Assembly: GCF_010389155.1 (NCBI RefSeq)
Contig: NC_057769.1
Location: forward strand, 25,420,735-25,484,734
Direction: 5' to 3'
Length of the DNA stretch: 64,000 nucleotides
From: Erigeron canadensis
Lineage: Eukaryota; Streptophyta; Magnoliopsida; Asterales; Asteraceae
Part shown: piece by piece, positions 36,801 to 48,108 of the stretch
How positions within the stretch are numbered: position 1 is the first letter of the stretch
Layout of the letters: each line of letters begins with the position of its first letter
Program-made: the position numbers and the translations under genes
Notes under the pieces: generated by a model
The model's input: only the letters and a program-made list of their open reading frames with translations
What the model was told of the DNA's origin: nothing
The model's database searches: none

Positions 36801-39800
36801 CCCATCCATCCACTCATTCACTCTTATCTCTCTTTCTCTCTATATTGAATGCAAGAACAAGAAAAACACACAAACACTCTCTCTCTCTCTCTCTAAATCC
36901 TTACATCATTTATTGTGTTACAATTTAGATTAGTGTTAGAATAATCATCATCATCATCATCATCATTTTAGCATTATATAGAAGTGGACCATTCACTGAA
37001 GAGGACCTTCAAAATTATTAAGGGATTGTTACACTAGTAGATGAAGAGGGTGAACATTTTGGATAAAAGTATTGAAGGTTTTGCTGCCCTTCAGCAAGCT
37101 CGCCATGAAAAGAGAGGTAGAGTAATTGTTGTACATGTTCTGCGCTTGCTGCCTACTCTAGGTAATTTTAAACAATCAGATGTTCTTCTTGCTCACATCT
37201 TCCTAGTACAACTATGTCCCCACTCTTACCACTGAAATTTCCAAACTCAACCATTATACTAGCCAATGATGATAAACAATTGCTAAGTGAGCCTATGAGT
37301 AGAAAAATCACTCTTCAAGGGAGCTCAATGAAATGAAGGGAATGCTAACTGAGGAGGCTAGGCTTCCTCAAATAAAATAAAAATAAAAATGGAAGTAGCA
37401 AAGTCCTCAGCTCCCTCAAAGAGGGAGAATAAGGATGATGAGTCCAACAATGGTATTGGAGGTAAATGATGATGATAATCAATCCAAATGACGTTTTAAA
37501 ATATCGTTGAGTTTGTGCTAACAATAGTAAAGGGGAGCATGGTAAGGATAACATTGTTGAGACAGTGCCAGCAGGTGTGGTGTGTGGGGTGGGGGGGGGG
37601 GGGGGGGGGACACCACTTAGGAAGTGTCACAAAGTGTTGAAAATAAAAATGAAATATGAGTGAAGAGGTACCGGCAGTGACTCTCAGAGAATCTATACTA
37701 AGAAGGGATGAACCCCTGATTGTTGAATCTCCCAGGATTATAATTATTGAATTCAATCGCAAAGCCTCGAGGCCACCACAAGCAACTTGCAAAGATCCCT
37801 CGAGAAATAACAACTCACGAAGGAAAAACTGTGCTAGCAGATGAATAAGAGACTCAACACAATGAAATTGATCTAATAAATGAGCATAAGGCCAAAAAGT
37901 AGAGGGATGAAGAAAGAGAAAATGAAAGACATCAAGGCAAGAAAGTGTTCATGGGTGATGTAGTCACTAGCCATGCTGCAGCAGCAACTCATGCTGAGAC
38001 TCCACTGAGCCAACTTGAGTCACTCACATTGCTGAAACTCATCTGGTTAATGTTTGAAAACTGCTACCACTAGTATGACATCTACTGAATTGAGAAAGAA
38101 GCAGGAGAAGAAAATTTTAAACCTTACATAGGTGAAAATTAGTTATCAAAATCAAATGCACTAATTAACACATGTGAAAGTAAATAAAATTAGTAGATAT
38201 ATACAAGTATAAAGAATGGACTAAATGAAAGTTCACATAAAAATAGAAGCTTTCTCAAGAATTAGAGCAGTTGATAGGCTGCAACTTATAACAGCCAATA
38301 TATTCCCACTTCCATTTTATATGTGAGGGATGGGAATATAAGGCTGTTAGGTACCTAAGCTTAGGTGAGGAACACTCACATATTGTTTTTTCAATCCATA
38401 AAATTCATGAGGGCCCAAGCATTTATTCATTAATCAAGAAATATTAAAAAATTTGTATGTGAGGGTTCCATACCTAAGCTTAGGTGCCGGACAACCTTTT
38501 ATTCACTTTTCCCTTTATATATATATATTATCTAACTACATACCTGGGTCCTGGTTTTAATAAAAAGGTTTCCTTGTCTAACACGTAGGAGTCATTCCAT
38601 ATCCACTCCTTAAGGCTTGACATATGCTAATCAAACATAACAAAAAGTCAATATAATTAAGTTTAAGCTAAAAATCTTAAAGTTTATTACATTAAACCAA
38701 AATCAATAATACGATTATTATCCTCTTAGAAAATGTCAACTTGTCACAACTTTAGACATTAATAACTTAAATCTAACCCACTATACTACATTTTTTTAAA
38801 AAGGCAAAAAAGATACATTAATAATGAAAGACCGTCCAAATAAAGCTAGAGGTCAAGATAAAAAATACAACCTAGATTACAACAATTGCAAAATAGTAAG
38901 TATAAAATGGTTGGAAAACACTTGTGTTAATTATATTTTACCACTATCGTACATAATAATACTTTAATGAATGAATTAGCTAATAACAACTTTTTACTAC
39001 TCGTAATAAATTGATGTAATTCACAATGCAGCACTTACTTCATATCTTGATTCATAGGAAAGGTCATACTCTTCTTCATATATGTCAAATATTTTATCCA
39101 AATGCTTCTGGCTCAAACGCTGAAAATCAATACAATGTGATTAAACGATAAAGTGAGTTAGTGTTAAGTTACAAAATAATATTTTTTCTAATGGCAGAAT
39201 AAATTTGTATCATAAAAGAACCATTGGCTTTGCAGGGAATTCGGGTAAGAAAGCACCGTACTCGACAGCTTTTTCAAAATGGTAACTCTAGGAAGTACTC
39301 CGGGATGACCATCCGCATGCATGACGAGAACCTTTAAAGTTTTGATTACATAACTTCATTTTGCATTGGCTGTGAATATTTAGTTCGTGTTTGGTTGTAG
39401 AAAATGTTTTTTAGTTTTCATTTCTTATTTTCTAGAAAATGGAAGAGGGTTTTTATATAGAAAACAAATGAAAATTTTAAAACGCGTTCAAATTAAAAAA
39501 ATGCTATTTTCATTTTTCATTTTTAAAAAATTGAATACATATCACAGATGTGAGGGGGGAGAGAGATAGAAAATGGAAAACAATAAAAATATAATATGTA
39601 GAAATGTTGAATACATACCTTGGCAAAAGTTAGATGTATTTTAAAGTATTCAACACAAAAAAATTTAACGTCTTTTATGTTTGTATGTTGATGATATTTT
39701 CACCTATTATATCTATACTTCTATACTTCTATACTCCCTTATAATAGAGGAAGTCCTTTTTTAATTTCTCAAATTACAACGTTGATCTACCTAATTTACC

Positions 39801-42800
39801 CCTACCTTTTATAGATAATTACCCTTTTATCCCAAAACCTTTCCAATCACCACCACCTATAACCACCACCACCAGCCGCCGCCGTCTTAAACCACCACCA
39901 GCCGTCGCCGCCTACAACCACCATCAGCAACCGCCGCCACCTCCACCAACTTCGTTACGTACCGTTACCATCACCTGTCGCCGCCGTCATTACATCACCA
40001 CCGCTGTCGCCTGAAAATTCATGAATCCCGCCGGAAAATTTAAATCACCACCGCTGTCGCCGCCGTCATTACATCACCACCGCTGTCGCCGTCATTACAT
40101 CACCACCGCCTGAAAATTTAAATCTACGATTTCTCCTCCGTTTCTTCGAATTAGAACTCGAAATTGTCACCAAAATGCTCCAGGACAAAATCCGCACAAA
40201 CCCTTGCCAAAATAATACCGATTTAAAGTTCGCCGGAAAATTTGAATACTCGCCGGAAAAGTGAAAAACGTGATTACTCTTTCACTTTTTCAAATTAAGA
40301 CACAAAACCATTCTAATCGAATCAGAATTCAATCGTGAACAAACCCTAGCCTACTGTTCTGTCCAAACACTTCACCGGAAAATTCACTGGAAAAGGTCAA
40401 ATCGGTGAAGATCCGGTCGATTGTTGTCAGATCTGGAATTTCTCCGTTATATGGTGGTGTATGATGATGTTGATGTGGTGCAGGCAGTGTTGGTTGGTGA
40501 TGTTCGGCGACGGTGGGCGGTGGGTTTCTTAAGAAGATGAAGATAATAAATAAGAGTATTTGTAATGGGAACACCAATCTTACTTTCTTTTACAAGGTTC
40601 TTCCATGTTTGGAAGCTGCGGATGGTATAGCCAGAAGTTGCAGAAATTTCCGGTCATGTCAGCATATAAATACTTTCATATCTATAAATCATAGTCATAC
40701 ATATATACGGAAGTGTATATATATGTGTATGTGAATATATATATATATATATATATATATAGTGTTGTAAATCTCGGCCGTCTCGGCCGAGACATCGGAT
40801 CAAATATCGGAATCGGCCGGTCCAGGAGACGAGATGGCTAGGATCGGTCAAAAATCGCGTAAACGCTGGTGAACATTGGAAAACTCGTTGGATCGGGTCA
40901 AATATCAGAATATCGGTCAAATATCCGGTCAAAGTATTTTTTTTTTTTTAAAAAAAAAAATCTATATTCTCAGAATATATCATATATTTATATTTATATC
41001 TATTTATATTTGTCATTTTTTTGAGAAAGTTATACAAAAGTTCAAGATTTATGAGTTTTTAATATATATTTAAACTTTTATTACATATATTTCCATAAAC
41101 TATTATTATTATTCACTATTCACCCAATCCGATATCTTCTCGATATCTCCCCAATTTTTCAAAATCTCCCGTCTTTTCACCTTGCCGATCCGATCCAATC
41201 CGATCCTGATCCCCGAGTTCTACAACCTTTTATATATGTATATATATAGGAAAGTTAATTTGAGTACACATGGAAAAAAAGTACAAAGTCGTTGGATCAA
41301 AGCTTTGGATGGATCAGATCAAGCCTTCTTCCTGCTTATTCTTCCTTCTCCGGCCAGCAGCCTGCTTCTTCTTCTGCGAGACCACCTCCTTGTCCGGCAA
41401 GACAACCACCACCAGCCACCATCATCTCCGACCACCCCAACCAGGGTGCTGACGCCTGCAACAAGGGCTTCGCCCGTACCGTAGCAAACCGTCACCATCT
41501 ATTGGATCGCCACCCATCAAATCCATACGATTCCCATATGCGTCCCTTGACAACCAGTTTAGAACGGATGAGGGCCACTGGCCCGTACCGTATTCACCCG
41601 AAAACGAACCTGATTCTCGCCGGAAAGTCGCCGGAGATGTCGCCAGAGGTGGTGGCGGTGGTTGTTCATTGGAGAAGAAGGAAGAAGGAGGAGGTGTGGC
41701 GGTTGCTGGAGAAGAAGGTGGCCGGAGAAGTATGAAAAAGGTTATACTTTTTGTACTTTTCCCCTTGTACACAAAATAATCCACCCATATATATATATAT
41801 ATAGGGTAGAGATCCAGAGAGAAGGTTCTTAAGGAGAGAAGGTCCATTTTTTTTTAACTTGTTTTCTTGATATTTTTTCACTTTTTTCATTCTTTTTTTA
41901 ATTAACTCAATCCATACAAAAATTTTAAACAAAATTAAATTTTTTTTTTTTCTAACCCGAGTTAGTAAGTCATATATGTAAGAGTACGGTACGGGCTTCG
42001 CCCTTAAGAATATTAATAAGGGGTAGCTAGTGGGAGTGATAGGTGATAGAGGGTGATAGGTCATAGGGGGTGATTGGTGATGGGGTGATCTACCTAACGG
42101 GCTCCGCCCTTAGCTATCATGGCTCCGCCATAGTCTGATAGGCTTCGTTTATAGCTTACGGGCTACTCCCTCTGAAAAAAGTGAAAAAAGAAAAAAAGTT
42201 CAAAAAAAGAAACTAAAAAAACAAAAAACGAACCTTCTCTCCCAGAGATCACTATCCTATATATATATATATATATAATAAAGGGAGTGTATATGCGGCT
42301 ATGTTTAAAAGTAATCAAAGGATAAAGAAACAAAAAGATGGAGAAACATAAAAATATAGACTCTGTGAAATAAGCTTTGGAAATGACGTCTGCAAGTGAA
42401 AACAAAAAAGAAAGTAAAAGCCTAAAAGGGTAGGGTCATTTTATTAGGGTATTAATAGGAATTATATTATAACATAAATAAGCTGGTAATAAATTTTTAT
42501 ATAAAAAAAATCAACCTTATCAGTTCTCATTTATATTACACGTATTTTCAAAATTAATAAATTTTTATATAAAAAAATCCAATCCGAGTTTAAAAAATCA
42601 TGACACCCTTCCTCGCCGATCCTATTCTGATTCTGATTCTCGAGTTCCGTACCACAATTAAACCGCCGCATTGCGCGGGCATATGACTCGTATAATTAAG
42701 TAGAGATTGACGTGTGACTGCCGTCCTCTAGTAGTTAGTCTTGATACCGATTTTGAAAATCTTCAAAACATGATACTGGTAACGGTCCTATATTTGGTAA

Positions 42801-45800
42801 CATTTCGTGGTACCGCGGTCTCATTTCCCGTAAACCAATAAAACTGGGTATGGTTCCCAGTCCGATCCCCATTTCCCATTCAATACTACTTCCTTGTATC
42901 GAATGAAGATGGGACTGAGACTTTGAAAAGTTATGCTATGACTTTGAGAAGCCCACAAAATTTTCTAAACAATAATCCCATTTCATGAATGTGTATCTTA
43001 CAAGGGAAAAGGAAGAGCATTACTTGGAATGTTGATTTTTCCGTTGCTGGGTTCATATCATGCCTGCTCATATTCATATTCGTCGACCATACTCCCAATT
43101 TATCAACCATTCGATCCTGATGGAAATGTAAATGTTGAATAAGATAGACATAGATTGTTATATTTTTACAAAGCAAATCATAAGATAAAAAGGGTTTTCG
43201 TTATTTGCACGAGATGCAAACTAGACAAGAACCTTTAATCATAAACGAGATTGGGAGATACGTACATATAACTCTATAAACACAAAAACATGTCCAAGTA
43301 TTGGAAAAGATCGAACTTCATACTGCAAAATAAGAACCATAGTCAATCACTCATAATGAAAACAAGAAGTATGCATTTGGATTTTCTATATGTTACTTCT
43401 TCCGTCTTATTTTAGGATTAATATTCTCTAAAGTTGTAGACAATTTTTAGTAAATGGAGAATTTTGACCATTGGATTATAAACAATGGTCAAGATAAAAA
43501 AATCATCTTTGAAGCTTGACCATTGATTTTAATCCAAAGGTCAAGATCTCTCAAACTTGATCAGTAAAGTTGGTTTCAACATTAAAGGATCTTTATCCAT
43601 TATTTTATATGTTGATTCGAGTTAAAATAAAACAAGTACTAAAGTAAACGAAATAAGATAATAAGTTTTGTTTCAATGAAAATTATCGTGCATTATAAAT
43701 CATCGTGCATCAATATATATAAAAACTAGTGCTTTAAAAAGCAACCCCTTCGTCTTTTTTTTCTTTCTCAAATAATGAACCACATACATAAAATACTCCA
43801 CTCTGTTATACTTGCAATAACCCATAATGAAATAATTTATAATATCATCTCTCAACACTTAAAATAACTACAAACCCCTCCCCTCTTTTACATTAATATG
43901 CCACCACCCGTCGCCAGTAGCACCGCCACCACCACCGCCGCCGCAGTATCAAACCGAAATAAGATCTAAGATTGACATCTAGATACACTGATTTACCATA
44001 ATAATAAATAGAGTCAATGCGGACTCCACCGTTATCAAACTAATACCTATTCTGTTTAGCACTTTAGGTGCTTTTGTTGCGTATAATGTAAATCTAGCGC
44101 CACCTCTGCCTCCGCCGCATTGCGCGGATACTCAACTAGTTTGGATATAAACGTACAGATGAGGATTTCTTTTAGGAATTAGTTATTTAGGTTGAATAGA
44201 AACTAATTAATGCTAGGATAGGATTTGGATACTTTACTTTGTACGCTCCCAAAGATTTTGCGTTCGAGGACCACCATGAAGTCAATCTGTCCCTCGTAGA
44301 TTTCATATTGAAATAATGATAGCCGGTCAAACACTCCGGGTGCAAAAGCATGCTATAGGATCAAAAAAGTTACAGAAGATAAAATTAAAGTAAAGAACAT
44401 TATGAATTAACGTAAGATTTACTTAAAGTAAATTAAGCAGTAGTGAGTACCTATTAAAAAGAATAGTAGTGAGTACCTATTAAAAAGATGGACGTCAATA
44501 TTTTCGAAAAGTTGGGTAAATATCTCGTTAATAACTCTAGGGGGCACCTGATAAAAACCCAATTACATAAGATATCGATATGAATCAAAAGAAAAAGATT
44601 AAGTTATCGAATACTCAGACATACATGACTGTTATAGATATAATTGGCCGGATGCATAAGAATTAATTTTTGAATTATAACAAATTATAACTTGTGCATT
44701 TGGAAGAAGATGAACATGATTTGTTTCCTATAACTGAAAGGTACTAAAAGTAAGATTTTTTTTCCAAAATGGGCGTATATGCAAACACATTTGCAAAACA
44801 AGTTTTCATGTTTCAAACTTCGCAAAACAAGTATGCCTGGCACTTGAAGTGCTGGATTCATCCTTTTTACTCCAACCCGGCAATTGTAATGCCGGTTTAT
44901 AAAATTTATAATACATGAATCTAAAACATTTATATTTGGCACGTAGTGAAGAATAGACTGAAGCCGGCAATCTAAGTGTCGGGTACGAGATTTTTGTCAG
45001 AATCCAGCAATTCAACTGCTGGGTTTAAATCATGGCAAAACGTGGCTTGATTTGGCATCGTAAGGACTGACAACACAGGCTTAACCGTCATTACAATTGC
45101 CCGTTTGGAGTGAAGAGGATGAACCCGGCTTTCAAGTGCCGGGTATACTTATTTTGCGAATATTGAAACACAAAAACTTGTTTTGCAAATGTGTTGGCAT
45201 GTACGCCCATTTTGGAAAAAAAAAATCCTAAAAGTAAACCTGAGCTCATCTTTTTGACGAAATCAGTTTACTATTTTTCAATATGATTACAAATAGATGT
45301 AGAAGGTATAGGCATACATAGTTTTTTTTAAGTCGGAGAAGATGCTTAGTTAACCAAGTGCTGAGGGACTGGGAACTAGAAAAGAATTCATCAAAATCTT
45401 CCGTTGGATGGCATCTCATTATTGCCTGCATGTTAGAGTTATATAAGATGAATTATGGGTCCAAGAATCATCAGTAAATTTAAGAAATCATGTAAATCAA
45501 TGTAGAAATTTGAAAATACATACCTGAGTATGTAACTCCAGCAGTGATCCTAACTCCTCCCTCAAGAGGTCACTTATGATGCCATACAACTTAACTGCAT
45601 ATTCCATCAATTGCTGCTTGAAAAGAATAACAAACATTATTAAGATTAGAACAAAAAAGTATGACAGAAGGCAAGAATCAGACAAATTCTTAAATAACGT
45701 ATTGAAAACAACCAGTTAGATTAAATTCATTACCTTCTTTCTTGACATTCGAATTCTGTCCCTAGTTTGGTTAAGAAGTCCAGTACCAATAAATTTGCTA

Positions 45801-48038
45801 GCAAATATACCATAGACTCTGTAGTATGTTTCTTCTGCAAATAGGTGAACCTTTATTAGTAATGAAATAACTTGGAAATTGTTTGCTTTTAATTAGCTAG
45901 TGATGATTTTTCAATCTAGAATAACAATCTATATCTTGTTTTCTATCCTTCATGTGGTAAGTTACTTTTATATATTCATTTAGCCCATCATACCTGTAAG
46001 GCCACATATTCCTTTTAAGCCAATTTCTAATCCGAAATCCAAAAGTGACCGACAAAATCTTGTTCATTTGTATGTAACATGACATAATACAACTTGTAAC
46101 AAGTAGTAGTGATGTGAGAGTTTTTAAACCTTATCAGCATAGTATTTGAATACAAAAGTAAGACTTCAGAAACCCAAATTGTTTCACATTATCCTCGTAA
46201 GTTCAACTATGTCATATCATATCTAGATAAACTATATTATGTCCCTTTTGGCTTTCGGGCTACAATATGGTTAAAAATAGCTAGTTATAAAAGTACTATA
46301 GTTAAATAAATCAAAGGAAAATATTGTCACAAATATGAGAGACAAAATAAAACTAAGTTGATATTTTATATAAATAACCCTCAGTTATTTTTTATCTCTA
46401 CTGACAACAAATTGCATATCCTCTCACATATATTTTTTTCTCCCAAGTCCTGCCATCTTTGTTTTTAAAGTTAATACAAACAATAGTATCTTGAATAGTA
46501 CTTATATTTACATTATCAGATATAGATGAAGTACCTTGACTGCTACATTGAGAATCTGAACAAGCCGATCAAACACGTTACCAATTTCGTCGACAAAAGA
46601 GTTTAAATGGACTAGATGGTTGTATATGGTAAATGCTACAACCGGTTTGCCATCACTGATGGATCGCATGTCACCCATAACACACTTTATAAGGGGAGGA
46701 TTCTTCTCCTGTACCCACATAGAACAAAAACTAACATTACCATTAACAATATATACATGTGACATAATACATTGATAATAAATGGTTATGGCTATTTTAA
46801 CTCTTTATTATTGTTATTGTTAATTGAGATCGACAACATGGTTAAAAATCCGGTCATATCCTGTTCAATAAGTTAATAGCTTTTCAAAGTACTATTTGAG
46901 CAATTTTGATACCACAAAAATAAAATTTTGACCCATGAAACATTCAAATAGTGTCATTAGCGACTTCGGTATGATAGTCACATATTAACCGATGATTAAA
47001 AGAGTGCATTTTTATTTGATGAATACTGACAAATAACCTTTGAGGTAATTAAAAGGGAAGACTTACATGATTATGCAATGCTGTCTCAAACCTGCTGATA
47101 ATCTCCTTCATACTAGGGCGTTCGTTTAGATCCAAGCTAATACACTTATATGCAATGTTGATGAATGTGTAAAACGGACTAATTTCAACATTATCTTCTA
47201 TCTGAGGATCAAGATACTGAATCTCAGGTATTTGATCTCTAATATGGGGATCAATTAACTTCTCCACTTCATTATTCTCATAATAGCGTCGGACAAGATT
47301 TAACAGAGATCTTGCCTTAGCCTCTCCAATGTTCTTTCGCCAATATGCTAGCATCCCACTCAACATTTCAAACATTACCACGCCAAGAGAGTATACATCA
47401 GATTCTTTCGTAAGGGTGCTCCTTTCACGGTAATTAGGATCCATGTAAATGTCGGTCCCCGCAACATTTGTATGGATTTCACTATGTTGTTGACCTTTGG
47501 AACCTGGCTTTGACAAACCAAAATCACAAACTTGTGCTTCCATATTTTCATCTAACAATATGTTTCCACTCTTTACGTCTCTATGTATCACTCTAAAGTG
47601 CTCCCCAAGACCCGAGTGAAGATAATTGAGTCCTCTTGCAGCCCCTAAGCAAATCTTGATTCGTTGCTCCCATGTAATACAACGACTCCTGCTGCGCTCT
47701 TCAAGGTGATATTCAAGGCTTCTATTGACGGCATACTTGAAAACGAAAATCATCTCATTTCCTTCATCACAATAACCAATGAAAGGAATGATATTTTCAT
47801 GGTGGAACCTTGAGATCAAGTCAAGCTCGTTATCGAACTCCTTCTTTCCTTGGTGACCATTTTGATTATGGCGTTTGATGGCAGCTGTAATGTTTTGCCA
47901 CCCTTCAGAGAGTTGTCCTTTGTAGACGACTCCAAATCCACCTTCTCCAATTATATCTGAATGGAAGTTGTTGGTGGCCTTTTTTATCTCCTCTAGCGGA
48001 ATTTGAAATTTTTTGAAGTCAATCTCCGAGGAAGACAT
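33834..48038 (-). CDS. Protein kinase - myosin XI tail (DIL) fusion gene, 12 predicted exons
   Basis: Exons on the minus strand, all with GT/AG borders except where noted: 48038-47067 (kinase), 46708-46535, 45834-45734, 45616-45524, 45425-45318, 44547-44477, 44352-44238, 43116-43024, 39331-39257, 39119-39039, 38626-38544, 33927-33834. Ten of eleven junctions keep frame; exon 3 to exon 4 does not as I drew it. Exons 2-12 follow the plant myosin XI C-terminal globular tail in order: LIKCV...[12 protein letters not shown]...VFDRLVQ, then [72 protein letters not shown] and finally [11 protein letters not shown]. In myosins this tail binds cargo receptors on organelles and vesicles. No motor or IQ region is present. 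A cytoplasmic kinase that docks on myosin cargo partners, or a decoy of them, is inference. The frame break and the MITE in exon 12 leave open that it is a decaying gene. Confidence 0.7.
34085..34440. repeat. Short-repeat-rich segment related to 42010-42110
   Basis: 'tatgttagt' and 'agttaac' motifs recur in both orientations (34120-34280), followed by a doubled 'catggcgaagccatgac'. 'taggtagatcaccc' with 'ctatgtcctatcaccc' at 34350-34385 is the reverse complement of sequence at 42040-42105 inside a MITE, so this is probably a fragment of the same element. Confidence 0.45.
34965..35263. mobile_element. Foldback MITE with ~130-base arms
   Basis: The left arm from 'taactagagattattacttg' through 'aaatcccggttatgggatgt' is repeated as an imperfect reverse complement ending at 35263 (acatcgaataaccgggatt ... 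tacaacctagtta). Nearly the whole element folds on itself with a loop of only ~30 bases. No coding capacity. Confidence 0.75.
36870..36968. repeat. (CT)n and (ATC)n microsatellites
   Basis: A run of CT dinucleotides at 36873-36894 and eight ATC units at 36945-36968 lie close together within the degenerate ORF region. Confidence 0.85.
37591..37609. repeat. Poly-G run, 19 G
   Basis: Nineteen consecutive G residues. Such runs are rare in plant DNA and length-unstable; an assembly or sequencing artefact is possible. Confidence 0.85.
39965..40125. repeat. Imperfect tandem repeat 'gtcattacatcaccaccgct'
   Basis: Three copies of GTCATTACATCACCACCGC, each followed by tgtcgcc or ctgaaaattt, in a CCG/CCA-rich region (39840-40125). 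The composition is unlike the surroundings. It lies in the intron between exons 8 and 9 of the kinase-DIL gene, and I see no reading frame I would call coding. Confidence 0.7.
40761..41237. mobile_element. MITE between TA microsatellites, subterminal ATCGG repeats
   Basis: The left end AGTGTTGTAAATCTCGG and the right end CCCCGAGTTCTACAACCT are inverted copies. Outside them are (TA)n at 40737-40760 and tatatatgtatatata at 41231-41247. The subterminal parts are full of 'atcgg/ccgat' words (eight or more on each side), typical of transposase-binding repeats. A related right end (gccgatcctattctgattc) is at 42615-42640. Confidence 0.65.
41803..42258. mobile_element. MITE flanked by (TA)n, ~455 bp
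   Basis: The left terminus AGGGTAGAGATCCAGAGAG with 'aaggttc' and the right terminus 'gaaccttctctcccagagat' + 'cactatcct' are inverted copies of about 30 bases. (TA)n runs lie directly outside both ends (41787-41803, 42258-42277). The interior holds 'gggtgatagg' type short repeats shared with 34340-34400. Confidence 0.7.
42258..42690 (+). mobile_element. Possible degenerate Helitron
   Basis: CCGCCGCATTGCGCGGG at 42662-42678 is the same 3' hairpin as in the Helitron ending at 44139, but the terminal CTAGT reads CTCGT. The 5' end is not certain (perhaps within the TA run near 42260). Low confidence. Confidence 0.3.
43396..43636. mobile_element. Stowaway-like MITE, 241 bp
   Basis: CTTCTTCCGTCTTATTTTAGG at the left matches the Stowaway end consensus (CTCCCTCCGTCCCA type). 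The right end 'cgagttaaaataaaacaag' is its inverted partner. The TA dinucleotide is present on both sides (43394-43395 and 43637-43638). Confidence 0.65.
43710..44139 (+). mobile_element. Non-autonomous Helitron, 430 bp
   Basis: It begins TC (43710) after host A and ends CTAG (44136-44139) before host T, as Helitrons do. A GC hairpin TCCGC-CGCATTGC-GCGGA at 44111-44128 lies eight bases before CTAG. The 5' end 'caatatatataaaaactagtg' is AT-rich as usual. It contains no RepHel gene. It sits in the intron between exons 7 and 8 of the kinase-DIL gene. Confidence 0.7.
44753..45227. mobile_element. Mutator-like MITE with long TIRs and internal hairpins
   Basis: The termini share about 60 bases as inverted repeats (AGATTTTTTTTCCAAAATGGG...CACATTTGCAAAACAAG and its complement at 45165-45227). 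A perfect 9-bp duplication CTAAAAGTA flanks it (44744-44752 and 45228-45236), as for Mutator-like elements. The interior holds five short dyads of the form CCGGCA-n-TGCCGG. It lies in the intron between exons 5 and 6 of the kinase-DIL gene. Confidence 0.85.
47067..48038 (-). CDS. Exon 1: complete receptor-like cytoplasmic kinase domain (324 codons)
   Basis: The exon encodes a Ser/Thr kinase with all catalytic elements: glycine loop [11 protein letters not shown] (31-41), ATP-binding Lys55 in AAIK, helix C Glu71, HRD catalytic loop [10 protein letters not shown] (150-159), DFG at 172-174 and the P+1 segment [11 protein letters not shown] (194-203). The sequence is closest, from memory, to the FERONIA/CrRLK1L-like and phloem-protein-kinase groups that are greatly expanded in composites. 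There is no signal peptide, ectodomain or membrane span, so it is cytoplasmic. A TATA box is seen on the minus strand at 48108-48101, about 65 bases upstream of the ATG. The exon ends CAT|GTAAGT; without splicing, only five more codons precede a stop, so an intron-retained transcript would make the kinase alone. Confidence 0.9.
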
Positions 48039-48108
48039 GATTTTTGGTTGATATTAGTAATTAGTCAAGATGATTGTTGTAACGGCAGCTGTGCTATTCT
48101 ATATATAC

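Larger units (their letters stand above)
34560..38100 (+). pseudogene. Degenerate copy of the copia third ORF
   Basis: Scattered frames on the plus strand correspond to the accessory ORF at 11655-15817. Near 34620-34760 there is [18 protein letters not shown] and then DPK...; near 34935 EWKEWF (compare VWMEWL); near 35400-35480 [19 protein letters not shown] (compare FLDFASVIFEDLKGKVTIK); near 36060-36120 [14 protein letters not shown] (compare PSESLSTARSQVM). There are stops and shifts throughout. A foldback MITE (34965-35263) interrupts it. It lies in the last intron of the kinase-DIL gene in the opposite orientation. No pol or LTR was recognised around it. Confidence 0.6.

Noticed and set aside
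40329..40577. 82-codon minus-strand frame with a hydrophobic start
   Set aside because: It lies in a repeat-rich CCG/CCA intron segment; no family recognised and no homologous copy in the window.
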